From Mycolicibacter sinensis (GTDB taxonomy: Bacteria; Actinomycetota; Actinomycetes; Mycobacteriales; Mycobacteriaceae), in contig NZ_LZJK01000008.1 in assembly GCF_001667945.1 (NCBI RefSeq), forward strand, positions 1-43,738: a stretch of DNA of 43,738 nt. The letters run 5' to 3'. Of the stretch, positions 35,712 to 43,738 are shown one piece after another; within the stretch, counting starts at the first letter, position 1; every line of letters starts with the position of its first letter. The translations under genes and the position numbers were made by a program. The notes under the pieces are model-generated. The model was not told the DNA's origin, did no database searches, and worked only from the letters and a program-made list of their open reading frames with translations.

Positions 35712-38700
35712 CTATGGCGTGGGCTGGGCGCCGGCGCCACCGGCGCCACCGGCGCCGCCGCCACCGTTGTTCTGCGGGCTGCCGGATGTGCCTGCTTCAC
35801 CGGCCGTCGACCCGGATGCCCCGCCGTTAGCGCCGTTGCCGCCGGAACCACCAGGCTGCTGGATCGCGTTGGGTCCGATGCTGCCGTTACCCCCGTCGCC
35901 CCCGCTGCCGCCGTTACCGCCGGCACCGGTCTGGCTTGTGCCTCCCGTGCCACCACTGCCGCCGGCGCCGCCCTTACCACCGATCTGTCCGGTTCCGCCG
36001 GCACCGCCGTTACCGCCGTCGCCGCCGGCACCGGAGTTGCTGCTGCCGCCCGCACCACCGGCTCCACCTGCACCGCTGACTTTGAAGTCGGCGCTGTCGC
36101 GAGTGTCGCCGCCATCGCCGCCGTTACCGCCGTGGCCGCCATCCCCGGCGTCACCGGCACCGCCGGCCCCGCCGGCACCACCGGCTCCGGCAAAGTCGGT
36201 GGTGATGGTGTCATCAGTAGTGGTGCCACCGGCACCGCCTTCGCCGCCGTTGCCGCCGGTGTCGCCGCTGCCCCCGACACCACCGGCGCCACCTCTACCG
36301 CCGATGGTCACATTGACCAACGGGTTGCCCCCGTGCCCGCCGGCACCGCCCGCACCGCCGGTGCTACCGGTACCAGTGGCGGCACCGCCAGCACCTCCAT
36401 TACCGCCGGCACCGCCGAGTTGTGCGCTCCGACCGGCATCGCCGCCCGCACCGCCGTCACCACCGGCACCGCCGGTACTGCCGACACCCGAGGTGGCACC
36501 GCCCGCACCACCGTTACCGCCGGCGCCGGACCTACTACCTGTGCCGACACTGCCGTGGCCGCCGTTGCCGCCGTGACCACCAGTCGTGCCCTCGCCCGTG
36601 GCGTTGCCGCCATCACCGCCGTCGCCGCCGGCGGAGCCGCCGAAGCCGTTGCCACCGTCACCACCGTCACCGCCGTCCGAGTCGGCGCCGTCGGTCCCGG
36701 TGGTACCGCCGTGGCTTGTTCCGGCGAGGCCGCCGCTGCCGCCGTGGCCGCCGTTACCGCCGTTACCGCCGTCGTGGTTCTCGAAAGCGGTGCCCACATT
36801 GCCGCCGTTTCCACCGTTCCCAGCCGTTCCGGCATCGCCGCCGGCGCCGGCGTTGAAGCCGTCACCGCCCGTGCCGCCGGCACCGGCGGCGCCACCGTTG
36901 CCACCGTTGACGACATTGCCCAATTGGATGACGTTGACTGACGTCGCCAGGTTCGCGCCGTTGCCACCATCTCCGCCGTTGCCGCCGGCTCCCCCGCTGC
37001 CGCCGGTGCCGAGGGTGCCGCTGGGATCGCCCGCGCCGCCGTCGCCGCCCTGGCCGCCGACGCCGCCGTGGGTGTTGTATCCGGTGCTGGTCGTCAGTGC
37101 TCCGCCGTTGCCTCCGGCCCCGCCATTGCCGCCGACGCCGGAGGCGCCCAGACCGCTGCCGCCATTGCCGCCGGTACCACCGGCACCGCCCGTGCTCGAC
37201 CCGCCGGGGGCCGCGTTGTAGTTCGGGGCACCGCCGTTACCGCCGGCACCGCCGTCGCCGCCGTGACCGTTCCCGCCGGCGATGGCGTCCGCACCGCTGC
37301 CGCCGTGACCGCCGGCGCCTCCAAGGACGGGTCCACCGTTGCCATTGAGGGCAGGTGTGGACGACGCCGCGCCGCCGGCACCGCCCGCACCACCGTCGCC
37401 GGCCTGATAGCCGGTGCCGCCCTGGCCGCCAGCACCGCCGACGCCGCCCGCGCTGCTGAAGCTGTTCGGGAACGCCGGGATGCCGTCATCGGACTGGCCG
37501 CCGGTACCACCGTTACCGCCATTACCGCCATTACCCAGCTGACCCGCTGTTCCGGCGGTAGCGGTCCCTGCCGCTCCACCAGTACCGCCGTCACCGCCCG
37601 CACCGCCGGCACCGCCGACGGTGGGGCCGGATGCGCCCGTGGTCACCGCGGCGCGGCCGCCGGTGCCGCCGGTGGCGCCGCTGCCCGCATTGCCGCCGTT
37701 GCCGCCGTTGCCTGCGTGGGCCCCACCGGACCCGCCGGCGCCGCCGTTGCCCCCGGCCCCACCGGCCTGGCCGTCGGCACCGAGGGCCGTGGCGTTGGCG
37801 CCGGCGCTACCGCTTCCGCCGTTGCCGCCGTTGCCGCCGTTGCCGTAATCGCCACCGTTGCCGGCGTTGCCGCCGTTTCCGCCGTTGGCACCGGCGACCG
37901 CGTTGGGATCGGTGGACGGGTCGTAACCGTTACCGCCGTTACCACCGTTACCGCCGCTGCCCGGGCTGCTGTCACCAGCGGTACCGTCCGCACCCCCGTG
38001 CGCGGTACCAGCCGCTCCGCCGACACCGTTGTCGCCGCCGTCGCCACCGCTGTAGCCGTCCGGGTGCGCGGCGGTGCCGTCAGCGCCGTTGCCGCCGTTG
38101 CCACCCACACCACCGTTGCCGCCGTTGCCCGCGTTGTGACCGGAACCGCCCAGACCGCCGGCCCCGCCCGCGCCGCCGTCGGTGCCGTTGGTCAGCGTTG
38201 TGCCATTGCCGAACGTGACACCGCCGTCGCCGCCGGCGCCACCAGTGCCGCCGTCGCCACCGTTGCCGCCGTTGCCCTGCTGCCCGGCCGCGCCACCGGC
38301 GGCCGCACCGCCGGCACCGCCATCACCACCATTGCCGCCGGCGCCGCCGGCGTTGGCGTCGCGGGGACCGAAGGGGGCCGCGGTAGCTCGGTTGAGGCCG
38401 CTCAAAGCCTCATAGGAGGCGCCGTCCTGGCCGCGTCCGCCGTTGCCACCGTTGCCACCGGCGCCGCCGTTGCCGTCACCACCGTTGGGCACTGACGTGC
38501 CGGCGCCACCGGCACCGCCGTTGCCACCGTTTCCGCCGGCGTCACCGTTGACGCCGCCGATCGGGTTGCCGTCCTCATCGAGCGGAACGGATCCGCCGCC
38601 ACCGCCGTTGCCGCCGTTGCCGCCGGTACCCGCGTGATGGCCGGTACCGCCGTTGCCACCGACACCGCCGTCACCGCCGATGCCGTGCGCCGGCGGCTTA

Positions 38701-40526
38701 ACCGGGTTTGCGTCTTGACCGGTGGTGGCGCCGTCGAACACCTTGCCGCCGTCGCCGCCGTTGCCGCCGTTGCCGCCGTTGCCCAGGGTGCCGTCTACGG
38801 CGTTGGCTCCGCCGGTGCCTCCAACACCGCCGTTGCCGCCGTCGCCACCGGCACCACCGGCGCCGCCGTTACCGCTCCCGTCGACAGTCGCGAAGTTGTT
38901 GTCGTGGTCGCCGGCTTGGCCGCCCGTACCGCCGTTACCGCCCGTGCCGGCGTTGCCGCCGTTGCCGCCGTTCCCGCCGTCCCACAGTGCCTTGCCGCCG
39001 GCCCCACCGTTGCCGCCGGATCCGCCAGCCCCACCGAGCGCGCCGTTGGAATTCGGCCCACTGACGTTCCCGAAGTTCTGGTTGATGGGGATCTGGACGC
39101 CGTGGCCGCCGGTGCCGCCGTCGGCGCCGTTGCCGGCATCCCCGCCGGCGCCGGCGTTGCCGGCATTGGTACCGCTGTTGCCGCCGGCGCCGCCGTTGCC
39201 GCCGTTGCCGCCGGCCTGCCCGGCGGTCGGGCTCTGCGTGACGGTGTTGCCGCTCAAAGCTCCGTCGGCACCGCCAGCTCCGGCCGCGCCGGTACCGCCG
39301 TTCCCGCCATGGCCACCGTTGCCGTAGGACCCGCCGTGGCCGCCGTTACCGCCGTTGCCTCCAGAGGCGCCTGCCACCGCATTGACATCGCTCGACGCGT
39401 CGTAGCCGTTGCCACCGGCGCCGCCGTTGCCGGTTGGAACCGTCGGCAAGCTGCCCGCCGTGCCAGCCTGGCCGTTGGTCGAGCCGGTGCCAGCGCTGCC
39501 CGCCGCGCCACCGGTGCCCGCGTCGCCACCCTGGCCGCCGTTGCCGCCATCGAGATGTGCAGCGGTCCCGGCCGCGCCGGCCCCACCGTCACCGGCCAGC
39601 CCGGCCGCCCCGCCATTGCCCGCGTTACCGCCGACACCCGCGGTACCGCTACCACCGAACAACGACGCACCCACGCCGGCCGCCCCGCCCTTGCCGCCGT
39701 TACCACCAAGCGCCCCGTCACCACCGTTACCGCCGCCGCCGCCGTTGCCGTCACCGTTGTTGTCGAACGTGCCGGCGGCGCCCGTCGCCCCGGCACCGCC
39801 ATTGCCGCCATTGCCACCGACACCGCCGGCTCCACCGTTGCCGCCGATCCCCAGGATCGATGAACCGGCACCACCGGCACCACCGTTTCCACCGTTGGTG
39901 CCGGCCACCCCATTGCCACCATTGGCCCCAGGCGTACTGCCGGTCGCCCCGTTGGTGCCGGTCCAGCCAGCACCGCCGATACCACCGTCGCCGCCGTTGC
40001 CCACGGCGCCCATGCCGAAGAAGTCCTGCGCCTGACCCGAGCTACCACCGTTGCCACCGTTGCCGGCGGTAACGGCGGTCATGCCGGGGGTATCGGCAAC
40101 GGCGGTGACGGTGGTGCCGGCGGCCTTGGTGCCGACGGTGGCAACGGTGGCCATGGCGGGGACCTGTGAGCCGAAGTCAGAGTTGATCCAGTCCTGCAGA
40201 CTGTCGTGCAGCGGCATATAGAAGTAGGCGTCCCACATCTCGGCCAGATCCAGGCCCGAGGCGTCTGCCGCGCCGACACCCCAGTCCGAACCGGTGAACA
40301 AGCCGTTGAAATCGTTCGACAAATTGCCCCAGGCACTCGGCTCGAACAGATCAGAAATGAAGTCGTCGAAGTCGGCGTTGGCTGCCGGCGCCGACGCCAG
40401 CGGCGCCATCCCGAAAGCCAGAAACGCTCCGACAGCCGAGGACGCACCCACGATCCGCCGGCTCCGCCGACTCGAACCGCCCCTGCCTACAGTGCCGCTG
40501 CCCGTGACGCCGCGCCGAACGACCAT
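35712..40526 (-). CDS. Giant PGRS protein with signal peptide instead of PE domain
   Basis: The protein has about 1604 residues. Residues 1-51 form an export signal: a basic region with SRRSRRIVG, a hydrophobic core [14 protein letters not shown], and an AxA site (ANA51-D52). Residues 52-135 form a non-repetitive, Trp- and Asp-rich domain ([17 protein letters not shown], then [16 protein letters not shown]). From about 160 to the end are PGRS repeats (GGxGGN, GGAGG), broken by short non-glycine islands such as [14 protein letters not shown] and [11 protein letters not shown]. Ordinary PE_PGRS proteins begin with a PE domain and leave by ESX-5; here the Sec or Tat route is implied. A TTG at 40547 would add seven residues. 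Function is unknown; a cell-surface role is likely. Confidence 0.88.
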   Translation of the reverse strand: MVVRRGVTGSGTVGRGGSSRRSRRIVGASSAVGAFLAFGMAPLASAPAANADFDDFISDLFEPSAWGNLSNDFNGLFTGSDWGVGAADASGLDLAEMWDAYFYMPLHDSLQDWINSDFGSQVPAMATVATVGTKAAGTTVTAVADTPGMTAVTAGNGGNGGSSGQAQDFFGMGAVGNGGDGGIGGAGWTGTNGATGSTPGANGGNGVAGTNGGNGGAGGAGSSILGIGGNGGAGGVGGNGGNGGAGATGAAGTFDNNGDGNGGGGGNGGDGALGGNGGKGGAAGVGASLFGGSGTAGVGGNAGNGGAAGLAGDGGAGAAGTAAHLDGGNGGQGGDAGTGGAAGSAGTGSTNGQAGTAGSLPTVPTGNGGAGGNGYDASSDVNAVAGASGGNGGNGGHGGSYGNGGHGGNGGTGAAGAGGADGALSGNTVTQSPTAGQAGGNGGNGGAGGNSGTNAGNAGAGGDAGNGADGGTGGHGVQIPINQNFGNVSGPNSNGALGGAGGSGGNGGAGGKALWDGGNGGNGGNAGTGGNGGTGGQAGDHDNNFATVDGSGNGGAGGAGGDGGNGGVGGTGGANAVDGTLGNGGNGGNGGDGGKVFDGATTGQDANPVKPPAHGIGGDGGVGGNGGTGHHAGTGGNGGNGGGGGSVPLDEDGNPIGGVNGDAGGNGGNGGAGGAGTSVPNGGDGNGGAGGNGGNGGRGQDGASYEALSGLNRATAAPFGPRDANAGGAGGNGGDGGAGGAAAGGAAGQQGNGGNGGDGGTGGAGGDGGVTFGNGTTLTNGTDGGAGGAGGLGGSGHNAGNGGNGGVGGNGGNGADGTAAHPDGYSGGDGGDNGVGGAAGTAHGGADGTAGDSSPGSGGNGGNGGNGYDPSTDPNAVAGANGGNGGNAGNGGDYGNGGNGGNGGSGSAGANATALGADGQAGGAGGNGGAGGSGGAHAGNGGNGGNAGSGATGGTGGRAAVTTGASGPTVGGAGGAGGDGGTGGAAGTATAGTAGQLGNGGNGGNGGTGGQSDDGIPAFPNSFSSAGGVGGAGGQGGTGYQAGDGGAGGAGGAASSTPALNGNGGPVLGGAGGHGGSGADAIAGGNGHGGDGGAGGNGGAPNYNAAPGGSSTGGAGGTGGNGGSGLGASGVGGNGGAGGNGGALTTSTGYNTHGGVGGQGGDGGAGDPSGTLGTGGSGGAGGNGGDGGNGANLATSVNVIQLGNVVNGGNGGAAGAGGTGGDGFNAGAGGDAGTAGNGGNGGNVGTAFENHDGGNGGNGGHGGSGGLAGTSHGGTTGTDGADSDGGDGGDGGNGFGGSAGGDGGDGGNATGEGTTGGHGGNGGHGSVGTGSRSGAGGNGGAGGATSGVGSTGGAGGDGGAGGDAGRSAQLGGAGGNGGAGGAATGTGSTGGAGGAGGHGGNPLVNVTIGGRGGAGGVGGSGDTGGNGGEGGAGGTTTDDTITTDFAGAGGAGGAGGAGDAGDGGHGGNGGDGGDTRDSADFKVSGAGGAGGAGGSSNSGAGGDGGNGGAGGTGQIGGKGGAGGSGGTGGTSQTGAGGNGGSGGDGGNGSIGPNAIQQPGGSGGNGANGGASGSTAGEAGTSGSPQNNGGGGAGGAGGAGAQPTP

Positions 40527-40539
40527 GTCGAAACCCTGA

Positions 40540-40568
40540 CCTTCCAATAAATCCGAAACGGTGGAAGG
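40540..40568 (-). repeat. Inverted repeat over ribosome binding region of PGRS gene
   Basis: On the minus strand CCTTCCA and TGGAAGG (7 bp perfect) enclose a 15-base loop. The right arm contains GGAAGG, the best Shine-Dalgarno-like sequence before the ATG at 40526. The hairpin could limit translation of the giant protein. Confidence 0.4.
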
Positions 40569-40794
40569 CCGTTGTTAATAGGGCCCTCAGGAAGAGCACA
40601 GTACTTGCGCGCGCGTCAATTGTCTACCGAAAGTTCAGTAACTGCGCTGGTTTCATTCGTTTGGTATTTTTTCTCTGGGCGGTGGGCGAATCAGCACGCC
40701 AGTTCTTGGCGCGAGTAGAAGTAGCCCCACCTATGCCGCTGGCCTGAGTTGTGCGAATGTCGCGGCGGACGGTCTCAGGGCTCTCATCAGCGGA

Positions 40795-40839
40795 CGGTGA
40801 AGCTCCGCGCCTGATCCGGTCGGGCGCGGAGCTTCACCG
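40795..40839. repeat. Perfect 17 bp inverted repeat between PGRS genes
   Basis: CGGTGAAGCTCCGCGCC and its exact complement enclose an 11-base loop (TGATCCGGTCG). It lies in the 476 bp intergenic region 40527-41002, about 160 bp beyond the stop of the second PGRS gene and 270 bp before the start of the first. It is strong enough to be a terminator, or it may be a processing site. The rest of the gap holds an AT-rich stretch near 40660-40680 that may be part of a promoter, the terminator at 40946-40980, and no ORF I can support. Confidence 0.7.
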
Positions 40840-40945
40840 ATCGACTCCTACCAAGTGGGCCGGGCACCGCACCACCGGCAGTCGTGCTAGCTCTGGGCGT
40901 ACCCACGATGTCTCAGTGACGTCCTAGCTTGCCCGGCTAATTCGC

Positions 40946-40980
40946 GGTCAGGCCCCGCACGCTTCGCGCGGGGCCTGACC
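40946..40980 (-). terminator. Terminator hairpin of second PGRS gene
   Basis: Perfect 13 bp arms, GGTCAGGCCCCGC and GCGGGGCCTGACC, enclose a 9-base loop and start 22 bases after the stop at 41003. Distance, arm length and core match the hairpin after the first PGRS gene. Confidence 0.75.
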
Positions 40981-41002
40981 GACTCGTCATATGGCGCCGC
41001 TC

Positions 41003-43738
41003 CTAGGGAGTGGCCCCGGCCCCGCCGGTGCCGCCGGCACCGCCCGTGGCACCACTCGCCGCACCACCGACAGCACCACTGTCGCCGGAAGTGGCCCCGG
41101 ACGCACCACCGGTACCGCCACTACCGCCGACACCACCGGCACCACCGCCCGTGGTCTCACTGTCGCCGCCGGCGCCACCGTTACCACCGACACCGCCGGT
41201 GCCGCTGTCACTGGCGCCCCCAGCACCGCCAGCACCACCGGCACCACCGGTCGCGGCCACCACGTTGGCGTTGTCGCCGCCGGCGATACCACCGTTGCCA
41301 CCCGCACCACCGGCGCCACCGGTGCCACCACCGATCGCGGCACCACCGGCACCGCCATCACCGCCGGCGCCCGCGATCGCACCGCTACCAGTGATCCCGG
41401 TAGCACCGGTACCGCCCGGCGCATTGACCGTCACGGTGTTGCCGTTGCCACCGTTACCACCGGCACCACCATCACCCGGGGTGAAGCCGGCCCCACCGGC
41501 GCCACCGTTGCCGCCGTTGCCGGCACCGCCGGCGACGTCGACCAGTCCGCCGTTGTAGTCGGTCGGCGTCGCGGTGAAGGCGTCACCACCGTTGCCGCCA
41601 GCGCCACCGTCAGCACCATTGCCGACGTGGCCGTTCACCCCACCAGCACCCCCGGCACCACCGGCGCCACCCGCGCCACCGGCACCCCCGAACTGAGCAT
41701 GCTGCGAATAGGCATGGCCGGCGTCGGTGTGCTGCGCCGCACCGGCGACGCCACCGTTGCCGCCCGTGCCGCCGGCACCACCGTTGCCGCCGATGCCGTC
41801 GTCGGCCCTAGCGGTACCGCCGGCGCCACCGGCCCCGCCGATGCCGCCGTAACCGCCGCCGGTACCGGTGGCGCTCAAACCGGTGCTCGGGTCAGCACCG
41901 ATCCGTCCGGAGCCGCCCTCACCGCCGACGCCACCAGCGCCTCCGTTGCCGGCGGTGTGGGTGCCGCCGCCACCGATACCGCCGGCGCCACCGTTACCTC
42001 CGGCGCCGCCGCCGGTCACACCGGTGACATTGCCGGCACCGTTGCCGCCGTTACCGCCTGCTCCGCCGTCGGCCACGGCACCGTCGCTGCCGGTGCTGCC
42101 CCCGTTCGCGGTGCCGGCGACGCCGGCGTCGCCGCCGTTACCGCCCTTGCCGCCGTGGCCACCATCTGCGATGCCACCGGCTGCGTTGGAACCGTCGGCG
42201 CCGCTACCCCCTGCACCACCTACGCCGGCATTGCCCCCGTTGCCGGAGTTGTAGCCATCGCCGCCGGCGCCGCCATTGCCGCCGTTGCCGGCATCGCCGC
42301 CGTGGTAATTCAGCGAACCGTCGCTGTAGGTGGTCCCGCCATCGATACCGGCGCCACCGGCACCACCGTTACCGCCGGCCCCGCCGTTGCCGTCGCGCCC
42401 GCCAGCTCCTGCTCCGGCGCCCCCGGCGCCCCCGGTACCACCGTTACCGCCAGCGCCGCCAGAGACGATTCCCTTCCCGAAGTTTGCGCCGGCATCGAGG
42501 TTGCCCTGTCCGCCAGCACCACCGTGGCCGCCAGCTCCGCCATTACCGCCGATACCATCGCCGCCGTCGGCCACCGAGACAGCGTCGCCACCGGCGCCGC
42601 CGTTACCGCCGGCCCCGCCCGCGCCGGCCGAGCTCTCGTCGCCGCTGAAGCCCGCCCCGCCGTTACCGCCGGCGCCACCATTGCCGGCATGCAGGCCGCT
42701 GCCGCCGGTACCGCCGTCACCGCCGCGGCCGCCGCCATGCGGAACCCCGTCCGGCGTGGGGACATGTTCGTCATCGGTCAGCGGGTTATCAATCCTGTCG
42801 ATGTAGGGAGACGCCGCACCGCCGTCGCCGCCGTTGCCGCCGTCACTTGCCTCACCGAGCACCCCGTTGCCACCGGCGCCGGCTCCGGCAGCGCCGCCGT
42901 TACCCCCGGCGCCACCGTCGCCGCCTCTACCGGCCGATCCGTAGTTGTCGATATTGGTCAGGCCGTTGTTCTTGACTCCACCGATACCGCCATTGCCGCC
43001 GTTACCTGCGGTGCCTGCGCTCCCGCCGTCTCCGCCGTGCCCAGCGCTGGACAAGGCGTCGCCGCCGGCACCACCGTTGCCCGCCGCACCGCCCGCACCA
43101 CCGTTGCCACCTCGGGCAAGGTCTTCCGCGATGTTCTCACCGTAACTGGCGATGTAGCCGTTACCACCGGTCCCGCCGCCAGCTCCGTTACCGCCGGCGC
43201 CACCAGCCCCGCCGTTACCCGCCTGGGTTCCGCCGTTGCCGCCGGCACCGCCGTCGCCACCGCGACCACCAGCACCGGCATCGGTGTTCAACGCGGCCCC
43301 AGGCGCACCGTTCACGCCGTTGGCGCCGGTTACGCCGTTGCCGCCGGCACCGCCGTTGCCGCCGTTGCCGTAGGCCCCACCGTTGCCACCTAGACCACCG
43401 TTGCCGCCGTTGGCACCGGCCAACGCATTGGCATCGGCGGCCGCGTCATAACCGGCTCCGCCGTTGCCGCCGTTGCCGCCGCCACCGCGGGCGCCATCGC
43501 TGCCACTGCCCCCGAACAAGCTCGCACCCACGCCGCCCTTGCCGCCGGTGCCCGGAGCCGCGCCATTGCCGCCCGCGCCGCCGTTGACATTGGCAGCGGT
43601 GCCGGTCGCGCCGTCGCCACCGTTGCCGGCCGCACCCCCAGCACCACCGTTGCCGCCAAGACCCAGGATCGACGAACCCGCACCACCATTGCCGCCATTA
43701 CCACCGTTGCTGCCGTTACCACCGTTGCCATCACCACC
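41003..43738 (-). CDS. Second giant PGRS protein (N-terminus outside window)
   Basis: The visible 911 residues are C-terminal PGRS repeats ending [13 protein letters not shown]. The frame is open to the right edge, so the start lies beyond the window. The first visible part contains [14 protein letters not shown], then [11 protein letters not shown], then [17 protein letters not shown], the same islands in the same order as in the first PGRS gene. By that alignment its N-terminus should be about 600 bp past the edge and probably has the same signal peptide. Other islands include [36 protein letters not shown] and [18 protein letters not shown]. It is a paralogue in tandem with the first gene. 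Its function is unknown. Confidence 0.9.
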   Translation of the reverse strand, partial: GGDGNGGNGSNGGNGGNGGAGSSILGLGGNGGAGGAAGNGGDGATGTAANVNGGAGGNGAAPGTGGKGGVGASLFGGSGSDGARGGGGNGGNGGAGYDAAADANALAGANGGNGGLGGNGGAYGNGGNGGAGGNGVTGANGVNGAPGAALNTDAGAGGRGGDGGAGGNGGTQAGNGGAGGAGGNGAGGGTGGNGYIASYGENIAEDLARGGNGGAGGAAGNGGAGGDALSSAGHGGDGGSAGTAGNGGNGGIGGVKNNGLTNIDNYGSAGRGGDGGAGGNGGAAGAGAGGNGVLGEASDGGNGGDGGAASPYIDRIDNPLTDDEHVPTPDGVPHGGGRGGDGGTGGSGLHAGNGGAGGNGGAGFSGDESSAGAGGAGGNGGAGGDAVSVADGGDGIGGNGGAGGHGGAGGQGNLDAGANFGKGIVSGGAGGNGGTGGAGGAGAGAGGRDGNGGAGGNGGAGGAGIDGGTTYSDGSLNYHGGDAGNGGNGGAGGDGYNSGNGGNAGVGGAGGSGADGSNAAGGIADGGHGGKGGNGGDAGVAGTANGGSTGSDGAVADGGAGGNGGNGAGNVTGVTGGGAGGNGGAGGIGGGGTHTAGNGGAGGVGGEGGSGRIGADPSTGLSATGTGGGYGGIGGAGGAGGTARADDGIGGNGGAGGTGGNGGVAGAAQHTDAGHAYSQHAQFGGAGGAGGAGGAGGAGGVNGHVGNGADGGAGGNGGDAFTATPTDYNGGLVDVAGGAGNGGNGGAGGAGFTPGDGGAGGNGGNGNTVTVNAPGGTGATGITGSGAIAGAGGDGGAGGAAIGGGTGGAGGAGGNGGIAGGDNANVVAATGGAGGAGGAGGASDSGTGGVGGNGGAGGDSETTGGGAGGVGGSGGTGGASGATSGDSGAVGGAASGATGGAGGTGGAGATP

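Noticed and set aside
40991..43393. 800-codon plus-strand Thr/Ala-rich ORF, and similar plus-strand Pro-rich ORFs over 35508-40072
   Set aside because: They are complements of PGRS repeats; the minus-strand frame has the signal peptide, terminators and repeat grammar.
35712..43738. Possible CRISPR array or satellite repeat
   Set aside because: The periodicity is coding (GGx triplets in one open frame), with no constant-length repeat and spacer.

Overview
The window looks like a chromosome segment of a Mycobacterium, probably a slow-growing non-tuberculous species. The evidence is very high GC, GTG starts, two giant glycine-asparagine-rich PGRS proteins, mycofactocin-type short-chain dehydrogenases, and a gene order that follows the M. 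tuberculosis Rv0435c to Rv0418 block (inverted relative to that genome). I recognised this synteny from memory; no search was run.

Layout. (1) 1-2105: a CDC48-like AAA ATPase (Rv0435c-like), cut by the left edge. (2) 2116-12424: about 10 kb of accessory catabolic genes inserted between the Rv0435c-like and Rv0434-like genes. It holds a VOC-SRPBCC fusion, an F420-type nitroreductase, a TetR divergent from a tightly overlapped operon (two mycofactocin-type SDRs, a double CMD-domain protein, an aldehyde dehydrogenase), a P450-aldehyde dehydrogenase operon, a second TetR and a third mycofactocin-type SDR. (3) 12483-15831, minus strand: Lon-N protein, glutamate-cysteine ligase-like protein, sodC, virR (Rv0431-like) and a DUF3263 protein. 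(4) 16062-23761, plus strand: def, GNAT, xthA, a small membrane protein, ctpH and a second small membrane protein. (5) 23765-24364, minus strand: an M-box magnesium riboswitch, a short upstream ORF and a 67-residue protein, followed by a DHA2-type MFS exporter (24400-26235, minus). (6) 26390-29572: a TPP riboswitch driving thiC-thiD-hydrolase. (7) 29627-32427: a Baeyer-Villiger-like flavin monooxygenase convergent with a fused double TetR. (8) 32537-35490: tandem M28 aminopeptidase lipoproteins (lpqL and a paralogue). (9) 35712-43738: two tandem PGRS proteins; the first has an export signal instead of a PE domain, and the second runs off the right edge.

How the genes work together. The accessory region reads as a substrate-induced oxidation pathway: P450 hydroxylation, mycofactocin-linked alcohol oxidation, aldehyde oxidation and a CMD-family step. 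Two TetR repressors have palindromes in their own promoters, and one operator sequence is shared between the P450/TetR promoter and the third SDR promoter. The conserved block contributes envelope and stress functions (SodC, VirR, CtpH, LpqL) and thiamine synthesis. No rRNA, tRNA, insertion sequence or CRISPR array was seen.

The points most worth follow-up are the M-box/uORF/small-protein unit, the shared operator with a leaderless uORF abutting the second TetR, paired WPV-motif membrane proteins flanking ctpH, and PGRS proteins exported through a signal peptide rather than a PE domain.
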